NCBI GenBank assembly: GCA_963976875.1
Contig: CAXBML010000010.1
Location: forward strand, 38,008-102,007
From: Berkiella_A sp963976875
GTDB lineage: Bacteria; Pseudomonadota; Gammaproteobacteria; Berkiellales; Berkiellaceae
Direction of reading: 5' to 3'
Length of the DNA stretch: 64,000 nucleotides
The notes below the pieces were generated by a model, which saw nothing but the letters and a program-made list of their open reading frames with translations, was not told the origin of the DNA and ran no database searches. The position numbers and the translations under genes are program-made. Of this stretch, positions 52,098 through 62,510 are shown in pieces. The stretch's first letter is position 1; every line of letters starts with the position of its first letter.

Positions 52098-55000
52098 TTA
52101 CGAAGCAGGGGAGTTGAGTGCCTCACTTAGAGCATGTTCAACATCACTTGCTGTAACCGTGCTCTTAGAATCGTCATCTGATACAGGATATCCGCTACCT
52201 TTACGCAAACGCCTTTTCTGTTCATGACTCGCCAAGCCCGTACCAGCAGGAATTAAGCGACCCACTATCACATTTTCTTTTAAGCCTCTTAACTCATCTC
52301 TTTTTCCACTAACAGCTGCTTCCGTTAACACACGTGTCGTTTCTTGGAAGGACGCTGCAGAAATAAAGGATTCTGTTGCTAAAGATGCTTTTGTAATACC
52401 TAACAATACGCGATCAAATCTTGCAGGCAACTGATCTTCTTTTAACTCAGAATTGACATCTTGAACATGGATTATATCCAACTGCTCATTCTGAAGTAAT
52501 TTTGTATCACCTGGATCAGTAATAATGACTTTACGCAGCATCTGTCTAATAATAACCTCAATGTGCTTGTCATTAATGCCCACACCTTGCAATCGATAAA
52601 CATCTTGAACTTCATCCACAACGTAATTTGCTAAAGCAGCACTGCCTAATAGCTTTAAAATATCATGCGGATTTGAGGGGCCATCAGAAATGACTTCACC
52701 TTTTTCAACATGCTCACCTTCAAATACCGCAACATGGCGCCATTTAGGAATGAGCTCTTCATGCACATCGCCACCATCTTGAGGCGTAATGACCAAGCGA
52801 CGCTTTCCTTTGGTTTCTTTGCCGAAGCCAACAATACCCGAAACCTCTGCTAAAATTGCAGGCTCTTTGGGTTTGCGCGCTTCAAATAAGTCAGCCACTC
52901 TTGGCAGACCACCGGTAATATCTCTTGTTTTAGAAGATTCTTGTGGTATACGTGCTAGTACGTCACCCACACTAATTTTTTGCTTATCTTCTACATTCAC
53001 TAACGCGTCAGCAGGCAAGAAGTAATGCGCCGGTAAACTGGTACCCGCCAAACATAACTCTTCGCCATTCTCATCGAGCAACTGGAGCATTGGGCGTAAT
53101 TCTTTACCAGAACTAGAGCGGTGCTGCTTCGAATCACTGACTACGATAGTAGATAGACCTGTTATTTCATCAGTTTGACGTGTCATAGTGACACCATCAA
53201 CCATATCAACAAAGTTCACATACCCTGCTACTTCCGTAATAATTGGATGAGTATGAGGATCCCATGTGGCAACTGTTTGTCCACCAGTGACACTTTCACC
53301 ATCCGCAAACGTTAGTACCGCACCATATGGCAAACGATAACGCTCTTTATCTCGTCCTAATTCATCGACAATACATAGCTCGCCTGAACGAGAAACTGTC
53401 ACATGGTTTCCGCTGTCATTTTGCACCAGCTTTGTGTTATGTAACTTGATTCGACCGTCGCCTTTCACTAAAACGCTGTTTTCTGCTGTCGTTCTAGATG
53501 CCGCACCACCAATATGGAAAGTACGCATGGTTAACTGTGTTCCAGGCTCACCAATTGATTGGGCCGCAATAACACCGACAGATTCACCAATATTGACTAA
53601 ATGGCCTCTTGCCAAATCACGCCCATAACACATCGCACAAATACCATGCCTGGATTGGCATGTGATGGGGGAACGGACCTGGATGGTATCAATACCATTC
53701 GCTTCTAAAGTTTCAACTTTACGTTCATCTAGCAATGTGCCCGCATCAAATAGCACATCTTGTGTTCCTGGCTTATATACAGCCTCGACAACAACCCGTC
53801 CTAATACCCGTTCTTGCAAGGACTCAACAATATCACCACCTTCAACATGTGGCGACATAGGCAGACCAGCTGAGGTACCACAATCAACTTCAGAAACAAC
53901 AACATCTTGTGCCACATCCACTAAGCGACGAGTCAAATACCCTGAGTTTGCTGTTTTCAATGCCGTATCAGCCAAACCTTTACGTGCACCGTGTGTAGAA
54001 ATAAAGTACTGTAAAACCGTTAACCCTTCGCGGAAGTTCGCTGTAATTGGCGTCTCAATAATGGAGCCATCTGGCTTTGCCATCAAACCACGCATACCGG
54101 CTAATTGTCGAATCTGAGCCGCGGAACCCCGAGCGCCAGAATCCGCCATCATATAGACAGAATTAAATGAATCTTCTGTTACCTCGTTGCCATCCCTATC
54201 CAGAACTTGAGCGACAGACAACTCATCCATCATGGCTTTTGCAACTTGATCGTTCGCTCTTGACCAAATATCAATAACTTTATTGTAACGCTCACCTTGA
54301 GTCACTAAACCTGAACCATACTGAGAATCAATTTCTTTGACCTCATTTTCAGCTCTCTCAACTAGCTCCGCTTTTGCTTGTGGAATGACCAAATCATCAA
54401 TACCAATAGAACAACCAGAACGGGTTGCAAAACGGAAACCAAAATACATTAACTGATCAGCAAAAATAACTGATTGTTTCAGACCCACTTCGTGGTAACA
54501 ATCATTCACCAAACGAGAAATATCTTTCTTCGTCAAGATTTTATTCACTTTCTCGAAGGCCATACCTTCTGGCAAAATCTCAGACAACAGTGCACGGCCT
54601 ACCGTGGTATCAGTTAAACGCAGTGTTTTCTCGCCATTTTCATCCGTTACGGATACACGCACTTTTATTTTGGCATGTAATTCAACATGATAGTTGCTAT
54701 AGGCTCTTAAAACCTCGCTGACATCCGCGAAAATCATACCTTCGCCTTTGCCATTGACTCTTTCACGCGTTAAGAAATACAGCCCCAAAACAATATCTTG
54801 GGAAGGAACAATGATAGGCTCGCCATTTGAGGGTGACAAAATATTATTTGTTGACATCATCAATGCGCGCGACTCAAGCTGTGCTTCAATTGTTAATGGC
54901 ACGTGGACCGCCATTTGGTCTCCATCAAAGTCAGCGTTGTAGGCTGCACAAACTAATGGGTGCAACTGAATGGCTTTACCTTCAATCAACATAGGCTCAA

Positions 55001-56309
55001 AAGCTTGAATACCTAACCTGTGAAGTGTTGGTGCTCTATTCAATAACACAGGATGTTCACGGATAACTTCTTCTAATATATCCCAAACCTCAGCCCCTTC
55101 ACGCTCAACCATTTTCTTAGCCGCTTTAATGGTTGTTGCCAACCCACGGTGCTCTAATTTACTGAAGATAAAAGGTTTAAAGAGCTCTAATGCCATTTTC
55201 TTGGGTAAGCCACACTGGTGCAGCCTTAATGTAGGACCCACCACAATAACAGAACGACCTGAGTAATCGACTCGTTTACCTAGAAGATTCTGTCTGAAGC
55301 GACCTTGTTTACCTTTAATCATATCGGCTAAAGATTTCAGAGGCCTCTTGTTTGAACCTGTAATTGCGCGCCCACGACGACCATTGTCTAATAATGCGTC
55401 AACAGACTCTTGCAACATGCGTTTTTCATTGCGAACAATAATATCTGGCGCACTTAAATCCAACAAACGCTTAAGACGATTGTTTCTATTGATTACCCGA
55501 CGATATAAGTCATTCAAATCAGATGTTGCAAAACGACCGCCATCTAGCGGCACTAGAGGTCTTAAATCTGGTGGTAAAATAGGTAAAATAGTCAAAATCA
55601 TCCACTCTGGCTTATTCCCAGAATGTAAGAAAGATTCAATTAGCTTCAGACGCTTCGCTAGTTTTTTGATTTTTGTTTCACTTGACGTCGTTGGCAGCTC
55701 TTCGCGAATATTTTCAGCTTCTACCTTAAGGTCTAGATCAATCAATAGCGCTTTAACTGCTTCAGCGCCCATTTTTGCAGTAAATTCGTCACCATACTGC
55801 TCAATGGATTCTAAATAGGCTTCTTCAGAAAGTAATTGCCCTTTTTCTAAAGGCGTCATGCCTGGATCAATCACAACGTACGCTTCAAAATATAACACAC
55901 GCTCAATATCACGTAGTGTCATATCTAACAGCAAGCCAATACGAGAAGGCAATGATTTCAAAAACCAAATATGCGCAACTGGGGAAGCTAATTCTACATG
56001 CCCCATTCTGTCACGTCTGACTTTAGCTAATGTGACTTCTACACCACATTTTTCACAAATAACACCACGATGTTTTAAACGCTTATACTTACCACATAAG
56101 CATTCATAATCTTTAACTGGCCCAAAGATTTTAGCGCAAAATAAACCATCTCTTTCGGGTTTAAATGTTCTATAATTAATGGTCTCTGGCTTTTTCACTT
56201 CACCAAATGACCAAGACATGATTAGTTCTGGCGGCGCTAGGCCGATCGCAACCTTTTCAAAGTCATGAATTTTGCTTTGCTGACGAACGATAGAAAGTAA
56301 ATCTCTCAA
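52098..56309 (-). CDS. rpoC: RNA polymerase beta' subunit
   Basis: 1403 residues (E. coli 1407). The start is TTG (56307-56309) with GGAG ahead. The first zinc finger CLCGKYKRLKHRGVICEKC, the catalytic YNADFDGDQMAVH with its three aspartates, the second zinc cluster (CQSRHGICAMCYGRDLARG), and the trigger loop (GEPGTQLTMRTFHIGGAA) are all intact. Confidence 0.99.
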   Translation of the reverse strand: MRDLLSIVRQQSKIHDFEKVAIGLAPPELIMSWSFGEVKKPETINYRTFKPERDGLFCAKIFGPVKDYECLCGKYKRLKHRGVICEKCGVEVTLAKVRRDRMGHVELASPVAHIWFLKSLPSRIGLLLDMTLRDIERVLYFEAYVVIDPGMTPLEKGQLLSEEAYLESIEQYGDEFTAKMGAEAVKALLIDLDLKVEAENIREELPTTSSETKIKKLAKRLKLIESFLHSGNKPEWMILTILPILPPDLRPLVPLDGGRFATSDLNDLYRRVINRNNRLKRLLDLSAPDIIVRNEKRMLQESVDALLDNGRRGRAITGSNKRPLKSLADMIKGKQGRFRQNLLGKRVDYSGRSVIVVGPTLRLHQCGLPKKMALELFKPFIFSKLEHRGLATTIKAAKKMVEREGAEVWDILEEVIREHPVLLNRAPTLHRLGIQAFEPMLIEGKAIQLHPLVCAAYNADFDGDQMAVHVPLTIEAQLESRALMMSTNNILSPSNGEPIIVPSQDIVLGLYFLTRERVNGKGEGMIFADVSEVLRAYSNYHVELHAKIKVRVSVTDENGEKTLRLTDTTVGRALLSEILPEGMAFEKVNKILTKKDISRLVNDCYHEVGLKQSVIFADQLMYFGFRFATRSGCSIGIDDLVIPQAKAELVERAENEVKEIDSQYGSGLVTQGERYNKVIDIWSRANDQVAKAMMDELSVAQVLDRDGNEVTEDSFNSVYMMADSGARGSAAQIRQLAGMRGLMAKPDGSIIETPITANFREGLTVLQYFISTHGARKGLADTALKTANSGYLTRRLVDVAQDVVVSEVDCGTSAGLPMSPHVEGGDIVESLQERVLGRVVVEAVYKPGTQDVLFDAGTLLDERKVETLEANGIDTIQVRSPITCQSRHGICAMCYGRDLARGHLVNIGESVGVIAAQSIGEPGTQLTMRTFHIGGAASRTTAENSVLVKGDGRIKLHNTKLVQNDSGNHVTVSRSGELCIVDELGRDKERYRLPYGAVLTFADGESVTGGQTVATWDPHTHPIITEVAGYVNFVDMVDGVTMTRQTDEITGLSTIVVSDSKQHRSSSGKELRPMLQLLDENGEELCLAGTSLPAHYFLPADALVNVEDKQKISVGDVLARIPQESSKTRDITGGLPRVADLFEARKPKEPAILAEVSGIVGFGKETKGKRRLVITPQDGGDVHEELIPKWRHVAVFEGEHVEKGEVISDGPSNPHDILKLLGSAALANYVVDEVQDVYRLQGVGINDKHIEVIIRQMLRKVIITDPGDTKLLQNEQLDIIHVQDVNSELKEDQLPARFDRVLLGITKASLATESFISAASFQETTRVLTEAAVSGKRDELRGLKENVIVGRLIPAGTGLASHEQKRRLRKGSGYPVSDDDSKSTVTASDVEHALSEALNSPAS

Positions 56310-56342
56310 GGTTGTGTCTCCGTATAAGCGTTAAATCGCATA

Positions 56343-56415
56343 CCTGATGCTATATTTAAAGAAATCAGGTAAAACCCTACACCCAATTCTCAATAGCCAG
56401 CCTAAAAAGGCTGGC
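56343..56415 (-). promoter_or_regulatory. Two hairpins in the rpoB-rpoC gap
   Basis: CCTGAT/ATCAGG (56343-56369) and GCCAGCCT/AGGCTGGC with a four-base loop (56396-56415) lie in the 113-base gap. Neither is followed by a T-run on the minus strand, so processing or mRNA stability is likelier than termination. Confidence 0.4.
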
Positions 56416-56422
56416 CCTAAAA

Positions 56423-59400
56423 CTAGTTTGCTTGTTCTAGTTCAATGTTAATTCCCAAAGAACGAATTTCTTTAACCAAAACGTTAAAGGATTCAGGCAT
56501 ACCAGCATCCATACGATAATTACCATCCACGATGTTTTTATACATCTTCGTACGTCCGGCTACGTCATCTGACTTGACCGTTAACATTTCTTGCAATGTA
56601 TAAGCTGCACCATAGGCCTCTAAAGCCCAGACTTCCATCTCACCAAAGCGCTGTCCACCAAATTGCGCTTTACCGCCCAGTGGTTGTTGGGTGACAAGGC
56701 TATACGAACCCGTTGAACGAGCATGCATTTTGTCATCGACCAAGTGATTCAACTTCAAGATATACATGTAACCGACAGTAACAGGTCTATCAAAAGCATC
56801 ACCTGTACGGCCATCATATAAACGAGATTGACCACTTTCATCTCTTCCTGCCATTTTTAAGAGGGCTTTAATTTCTGGTTCAGATGCGCCATCAAACACG
56901 GGTGTTGCCATAGGCACACCGCGAGTTAAGTTTTTACTCAACTCCAGAATATTCTCATCTGATAAAGCGTCAAAATCAGTTTTAACGTACTTATTTAGGT
57001 TATAAATATCATCTAACTGCTGACGAATTTTACTGACTTCTGCTTTTTCCTTCAGAAGCTTGTTAATTTTATCGCCTAAACCGCTAGCCGCCCAACCTAA
57101 GTGGGTTTCCAGAATCTGTCCCACGTTCATACGAGACGGAACACCAAGCGGGTTCAATACAATATCAACTGAAGTCCCATCTTCTAAGTAAGGCATATCT
57201 TCTACTGGCACAATAGTGGAAATAACACCCTTGTTACCGTGACGCCCCGCCATCTTATCACCTGGCTGGATTCTACGTTTAACTGCCATATAGACTTTGG
57301 CAATTTTAAGTACACCTGGTGCCAAATCATCGCCCTGGCTTAATTTTTTACGCATCACTTCTAAGTTTTCTTCAAAGTCTTTACGCAACTCAAGCAAATG
57401 TTTTTGATAACGCTCTAATTTAGAGGTTAACGCTTCATCTCGAAGGCGAATTTCAAACCATCTGCTTTTTTCTAAGCTATCTAGATATGATTCAGTTAGT
57501 TCTGTACCAGCGCTTAATTGATTGGGGCCGCCTTCAGCGACTTGACCAATTAAGTTAGTTTTAATACGACTATAGACATCGCCTTCTCGAATACGCAATT
57601 CATCACTTAGATCTTTTTTCGCACTATCTAGTGCTGTTTTTTCAATGTGTAATGCACGCGCATCTTTTTCGACACCATCTCTAGTAAATACTTGCACATC
57701 GATAATGGTACCTGTCATGCCTGTTGGTACTCGCAACGATGTATCTTTTACGTCCGATGCTTTTTCACCGAAAATAGCTCGTAACAATTTTTCTTCCGGT
57801 GTGAGCTGTGTCTCACCTTTTGGTGTTACTTTTCCAACAAGGATATCGCCAGACTCAACTTCTGCCCCAATGTAAACCACACCAGATTCATCTAACTTGC
57901 CAAGAGCGCCTTCGCCAACATTAGGAATATCAGGCGTGATTTCTTCAGAACCTAGCTTCGTATCACGAGCAACACAGGTCAATTCTTCTATATGAATTGT
58001 GGTGAAGCGATCTTCTTCAGCAACACGTTCAGAAATTAGAATCGAATCCTCAAAGTTATAACCATTCCAAGGCATAAAGGCGACGAGCAAATTTTGCCCT
58101 AAGGCTAATTCACCCATGTCTGTAGATGGACCATCAGCCAACACATCATTTTTCTGAATTTTATCGCCCACTTTAACCAAAGGTTTTTGGTTTATGCAGG
58201 TATTTTGGTTTGAGCGTGTGTATTTGGTAAGGTTATAAATATCAACCCCAGCCTCATTATCATGCGTTTCGCTGTCATTTACTCGAACAACAATACGTCC
58301 AGCATCCACTGAATCGATAATACCACCACGGTCCGCAACAACAGTGACCCCAGAGTCCCTTGCAACAATTCGCTCCATACCTGTACCAACTAGTGGCTTT
58401 TCAGCCTTCAGAGTAGGCACTGCTTGACGTTGCATGTTTGACCCCATTAAGGCCCTATTCGCATCATCATGCTCTAAAAAAGGAATCAGGGATGCAGCAA
58501 CCGAAACAATTTGTTTAGGTGATACATCCATAAACTGTACTTTTTCAGGAGAGGTAAAGGTAAACTCATTTTTGTGTCTCGCAGCAACCAACTCATCGGT
58601 TAACTTGAGATCCATATCTAATTTAGCGTTTGCCTGAGCAATCACAAAACTGCTTTCTTCAATTGCAGATAAAAATACAATCTCCCCAGATACTTTGCCG
58701 TCTACAATTTTACGACATGGCGTTTCTAAGAACCCATAATCGTTTGTTCTTGCATAAACAGCCAAAGAGTTAATCAGACCAATATTTGGTCCCTCTGGCG
58801 TTTCAATCGGACATACGCGACCATAATGAGTCGGATGTACGTCACGTACTTCAAAGCCAGCCCTTTCTCTAGTCAAGCCACCTGGGCCCAAAGCTGACAC
58901 ACGTCTTTTGTGCGTTACTTCTGACAATGGGTTATTTTGATCCATAAACTGGGATAACTGAGAAGAACCAAAAAACTCTTTAATTGCAGCAGAAACTGGC
59001 TTTGCATTAATCAAATCTTGGGGCATCAGATTATCTGACTCAGCGAGATTTAATCTTTCTTTGACTGCACGTTCAACCCGAACAAGTCCAACGCGGAATT
59101 GATTTTCGGCCATCTCGCCAACACTTCTAACACGGCGATTACCAAGGTGATCAATATCATCCACCTCGCCTCGACCGTCTCTAATATCAATAAGAACTTT
59201 CAATACTGAGATAATATCGTCATTATCTAACACACCGGGACCCGTAATTTCTTCACGGCTCACTCGGCGATTAAATTTCATGCGACCAACAGAAGATAAA
59301 TCATAACGATCTTCTGTGAAGAATAGATTTTTGAATAGGGTCTCTGCCGCATCTTTTGTCGGCGGCTCACCTGGACGCATCATTCTATAAATTTCAATCA

Positions 59401-60511
59401 ACGCTTCTAAACGCGTACTAGTAGAATCTACTCGTAATGTATCTGAAATATAAGGACCATGGTCTAAGTCATTAGTAAACAACGTTTTTAATTCAAAAAC
59501 ATTTGCCGCTAAAATGGCTTCTAATAACTCTGGGGTAATTTCAGCATTTGCTTCAGCAACGATTTCACCCGTTTCTTTGTCAACAATATCGTTCGCTAAA
59601 ACACGGCCGTATATATAATCTCTAGGGACTCTCAACCTAGACAGATTCATTTCTTCCATTTGGCGAACATGCTTTGCCGTGATACGTCGGCCTTCCTCGA
59701 TTAACATATTGCCTTTGCTATCTTTAATATTGAATAAAGACGTCTCGCCTCTTAAGCGTTCAGGCATTAATGTTAAAACTAAGTCGCCATTTTCGAAACA
59801 GAAGGTATCTGTTTCAAAAAACAAAGCTAAAATTTCTTCAGAACTAAGTCCCAATGCGCGTAATAAGATAGTGGCCGGGATTTTTCTACGTCTATCAATT
59901 CTGGCATAAATCAGATCTTTTGGATCAAATTCAAAATCTAACCATGAACCACGGTAAGGAATTACGCGCGCGGAGTATAATAATTTTCCTGATGAGTGTG
60001 TTTTGCCTTTATCATGGTCATAAAACACGCCTGGTGAACGGTGAAGCTGAGAAACAACAACACGTTCTGTACCATTTATAACGAAAGTACCTGAGCGAGT
60101 CATCAAAGGAATTTCACCCATGTAGACTTCTTGCTCACGAATATCTTTTACTTTTTTGGTGTCACCTGCAGCTTCTTTATCAAAAATAACTAAGCGTACA
60201 AGCACACGTAAGGGAACTGCATAGGTTAGACCTCTTAGCTGACACTCTTTCACATTAAAAGCAGGCGTGCCAAGGGTATATTTCACAAATTCTAATTGTG
60301 CAAAGCCTGAAAAGCTTACTATAGGAAATACAGACTGGAAAGCAGATTGCAGCCCAATATTATCACGACGATCTTCATCGCATTCGGCTTGTAAAAACTT
60401 GCTCTGGTAGGACTTAAGTTGTATGTCCAGGAGCGGTGGAACCTCCAACGTATCCAACTGTTTACCAAAGTTTGCTCTGGGTCGCTTCTTTTCGGTATAG
60501 GATAATTCCAT
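56423..60511 (-). CDS. rpoB: RNA polymerase beta subunit
   Basis: 1362 residues (E. coli 1342). The rifampicin region is readable: SQLSQFMDQNNPLSEVTHKR, then RRVSALGPGGLTRERAGFEV, all of the sensitive type. GDKMAGRHGNKGVIS and the C-terminal clamp GGQRFGEMEVWALEAYGAA are present. Lies 90 bases after rplL, with an attenuator-like hairpin between. Confidence 0.99.
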   Translation of the reverse strand: MELSYTEKKRPRANFGKQLDTLEVPPLLDIQLKSYQSKFLQAECDEDRRDNIGLQSAFQSVFPIVSFSGFAQLEFVKYTLGTPAFNVKECQLRGLTYAVPLRVLVRLVIFDKEAAGDTKKVKDIREQEVYMGEIPLMTRSGTFVINGTERVVVSQLHRSPGVFYDHDKGKTHSSGKLLYSARVIPYRGSWLDFEFDPKDLIYARIDRRRKIPATILLRALGLSSEEILALFFETDTFCFENGDLVLTLMPERLRGETSLFNIKDSKGNMLIEEGRRITAKHVRQMEEMNLSRLRVPRDYIYGRVLANDIVDKETGEIVAEANAEITPELLEAILAANVFELKTLFTNDLDHGPYISDTLRVDSTSTRLEALIEIYRMMRPGEPPTKDAAETLFKNLFFTEDRYDLSSVGRMKFNRRVSREEITGPGVLDNDDIISVLKVLIDIRDGRGEVDDIDHLGNRRVRSVGEMAENQFRVGLVRVERAVKERLNLAESDNLMPQDLINAKPVSAAIKEFFGSSQLSQFMDQNNPLSEVTHKRRVSALGPGGLTRERAGFEVRDVHPTHYGRVCPIETPEGPNIGLINSLAVYARTNDYGFLETPCRKIVDGKVSGEIVFLSAIEESSFVIAQANAKLDMDLKLTDELVAARHKNEFTFTSPEKVQFMDVSPKQIVSVAASLIPFLEHDDANRALMGSNMQRQAVPTLKAEKPLVGTGMERIVARDSGVTVVADRGGIIDSVDAGRIVVRVNDSETHDNEAGVDIYNLTKYTRSNQNTCINQKPLVKVGDKIQKNDVLADGPSTDMGELALGQNLLVAFMPWNGYNFEDSILISERVAEEDRFTTIHIEELTCVARDTKLGSEEITPDIPNVGEGALGKLDESGVVYIGAEVESGDILVGKVTPKGETQLTPEEKLLRAIFGEKASDVKDTSLRVPTGMTGTIIDVQVFTRDGVEKDARALHIEKTALDSAKKDLSDELRIREGDVYSRIKTNLIGQVAEGGPNQLSAGTELTESYLDSLEKSRWFEIRLRDEALTSKLERYQKHLLELRKDFEENLEVMRKKLSQGDDLAPGVLKIAKVYMAVKRRIQPGDKMAGRHGNKGVISTIVPVEDMPYLEDGTSVDIVLNPLGVPSRMNVGQILETHLGWAASGLGDKINKLLKEKAEVSKIRQQLDDIYNLNKYVKTDFDALSDENILELSKNLTRGVPMATPVFDGASEPEIKALLKMAGRDESGQSRLYDGRTGDAFDRPVTVGYMYILKLNHLVDDKMHARSTGSYSLVTQQPLGGKAQFGGQRFGEMEVWALEAYGAAYTLQEMLTVKSDDVAGRTKMYKNIVDGNYRMDAGMPESFNVLVKEIRSLGINIELEQAN

Positions 60512-60544
60512 TGGGAGCCCTCATGTACTAAGTAAAAACAATGA

Positions 60545-60566
60545 CTGGCTATCACTTGATAACCAG
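60545..60566 (-). promoter_or_regulatory. Attenuator-like hairpin between rplL and rpoB
   Basis: CTGG-x-TATCA and TGATA-x-CCAG form an interrupted stem with a tight loop; on the minus strand a TTGTTTTT run begins five bases later. Position and form match the partial terminator that lowers rpoBC relative to rplJL in E. coli. Confidence 0.5.
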
Positions 60567-60601
60567 CCTAATTTTGAAGATGTCAATAAAGTTTTTTTAC
60601 T

Positions 60602-60985
60602 TTATTTTACTTCAGCTTCTGCACCAGCTTCCGCTAATTGCTTTTTGATGTCTTCAGCTTCATCTTTGGAAACGCCTTCTTTAACAGGAGCCGGAGCGCC
60701 TTCAACTAAAGCTTTTGCTTCTTTTAATCCAAGTCCTGTGATGCCACGAACTGCTTTAATCACATTAACTTTCTTTTCACCAAAGCTTGTTAACACAACA
60801 TCAAATTCTGTTTGCTCTTCAGCAGCAGCAGCAGCGCCGCCAGCGGCAGCAGCAACGGCAACAGGTGCAGCTGCAGATACGCCAAGCTCATCTTCCATTT
60901 TTTTAACAAGCTCAACGACTTCCATGATTGATAATTCAACAATTGAATCATAAAGTTTTTGTACAGTTGCTGTAGATTCAGCCAT
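60602..60985 (-). CDS. rplL: 50S ribosomal protein L7/L12
   Basis: 127 residues from the ATG at 60983-60985, with GGAG eight bases ahead (the ATG two codons upstream is too close to it). N-terminal dimerisation helices, the Ala-rich hinge, and the C-domain EFDVVLTSFGEKKVNVIKAV and GLGLKEAKALVEGAP that recruits translation GTPases. Confidence 0.98.
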   Translation of the reverse strand: MAESTATVQKLYDSIVELSIMEVVELVKKMEDELGVSAAAPVAVAAAAGGAAAAAEEQTEFDVVLTSFGEKKVNVIKAVRGITGLGLKEAKALVEGAPAPVKEGVSKDEAEDIKKQLAEAGAEAEVK

Positions 60986-61027
60986 TTTCATTCTCCAGGA
61001 AAAATTAATTTGTTTAACACTAAAATA

Positions 61028-61549
61028 CTATTGCTTCTTTTCAGAATAATCATCCAAAGCTCGAGCTAGCATTTGCGTAGGTTCTTTCATTGTACGTGCC
61101 AGTTGTGTGACAGGCGCCATTAACATTGCTGCTAATTGACCCAATGCTTCATCTTTAGTTGGCAACGAAGCAATGTTATCTAATTGTGAGGCATCATAAT
61201 ATTCGCCTGCTACTGATAACGATTTAACTTCAAGCTCTTTATTATCTTTAACGAAATCACGAAAAAGACGAGCTGCGGCACTAGGTTCATTTTTAGCAAA
61301 ACCAAAAACGATAGGCCCAACTAAATCAGCTTCCATACATTTAAATGGCGTACCTTCCAAAGCTCTTCGAGCTAAGGTATTACGAATAACACGTAAATAA
61401 ACATCAGACTCACGCGCTTTTTTGCGTAAGGCTGTCATTTTAGGTACATCCAACCCACGATAATCAGCAACAACAAGTGATACTGATTCATTCGCTACTT
61501 CCGAGACTTCAGCGACGATTGCTTTTTTATCATCAAGATATAACGTCAC
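61028..61549 (-). CDS. rplJ: 50S ribosomal protein L10
   Basis: About 173 residues (E. coli 165). The start is a GTG at 61547-61549, seven bases after GGAG; a TTG directly upstream is an alternative. AIVAEVSEVANESVSLVVAD and RNTLARRALEGTPF are typical. Anchors the L7/L12 stalk. Confidence 0.96.
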   Translation of the reverse strand: MTLYLDDKKAIVAEVSEVANESVSLVVADYRGLDVPKMTALRKKARESDVYLRVIRNTLARRALEGTPFKCMEADLVGPIVFGFAKNEPSAAARLFRDFVKDNKELEVKSLSVAGEYYDASQLDNIASLPTKDEALGQLAAMLMAPVTQLARTMKEPTQMLARALDDYSEKKQ

Positions 61550-61552
61550 CAA

Positions 61553-61800
61553 ACTTCTCCTTAACTAATATGATCACTAAACGTAATCTTTGCGGTTATT
61601 TGCAAAACAATCATCTGACTTGAGTTGCAAGCTTTAGCCTGCGCAGGTAGACTCAAAATGAGCCAATTAAGCTCTCACACCCGCGGTCTCTGACGCCCGC
61701 TGTATCGTTTTATCTATAGTGCTTTAGGCTAACTCGGAAAACCTCATAGCCAATTTACATAGAGAATACTACAGCAAACTATCCACTCAATCTTTAAAGC
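61553..61800 (-). promoter_or_regulatory. rplJL leader and promoter region
   Basis: The 248-base gap between rplA and rplJ. On the minus strand TTGAGT and TATTCT are 16 bases apart close to its upstream end (near 61770-61790). The later part holds stems such as GAGC-TTAATT-GGCTC and CCTGCGCAGG, followed by a Shine-Dalgarno AAGGAG. Size and position match the L10 leader that binds L10-L7/L12 in relatives. A covariance-model match was not possible. Confidence 0.55.
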
Positions 61801-62508
61801 TTAAAGACCAAGTGAACCTTTATCGATCACCAATCCAGGCCCCATGGTGCTCGATAAAATAACTTTCTTAAAGTAAACACCCTTTGCTGTGCTTGGTTTT
61901 ACTTTACGAATATCTGCTAAAACGCAGTCTATATTTTCTCTCAATGATTTTTCATCAAAATTAATTTTACCAACAGTACAATGAACAATACCGCCTTTAT
62001 CCGCACGGTAAGTAACTTGTCCTGCTTTTGCGTTGTTAACCGCTTTTTCAACATCAGTTGTCACTGTGCCAACCTTAGGGTTTGGCATCAAACCTCTAGG
62101 CCCTAACACACGTCCCAAAAGCCCGACGACACGCATAGCGTCAGGAGTCGCAATAATGACATCATAATCAATCTTGCCATTGGCTGCTTTTTCTTTAATT
62201 TCATCTGCTAAATCTTCGAACCCGACCGCATCTGCACCAGCTGCTTTTGCTTTTTCAGCATTCTCACCCTGAGCAAAGACAGCAACACGTAAAGTTTTAC
62301 CTGTACCATGGGGTAAGACACTAGCACTTCTAACATTTTGGTCTGATTTTCTAGGATCAATCCCTAATATCACGGCTAAATCAAAACTTTCTACAAATTT
62401 AGCGCTTGCTAAACTTTTCAGTAGATTAATAGCTTCGTCTGCAGCATATACTTTATTTTTTTCAACTTTGTCTTGAATACTTTGCATTCTTTTTGATAGC
62501 TTTGCCAT
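61801..62508 (-). CDS. rplA: 50S ribosomal protein L1
   Basis: 235 residues (E. coli 234). GIDPRKSDQNVRSASVLPHG, LGPRGLMPNPKVGTVT and the end KKVILSSTMGPGLVID are diagnostic. Moves deacylated tRNA to the E site; in relatives it also represses rplKA translation. Confidence 0.98.
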   Translation of the reverse strand: MAKLSKRMQSIQDKVEKNKVYAADEAINLLKSLASAKFVESFDLAVILGIDPRKSDQNVRSASVLPHGTGKTLRVAVFAQGENAEKAKAAGADAVGFEDLADEIKEKAANGKIDYDVIIATPDAMRVVGLLGRVLGPRGLMPNPKVGTVTTDVEKAVNNAKAGQVTYRADKGGIVHCTVGKINFDEKSLRENIDCVLADIRKVKPSTAKGVYFKKVILSSTMGPGLVIDKGSLGL

Positions 62509-62510
62509 GA

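Noticed and set aside
53662..54117. 151-codon frame opposite rpoC
   Set aside because: It lies wholly inside rpoC on the other strand and has no family resemblance; other long frames opposite rpoB and rpoC are rejected for the same reason.
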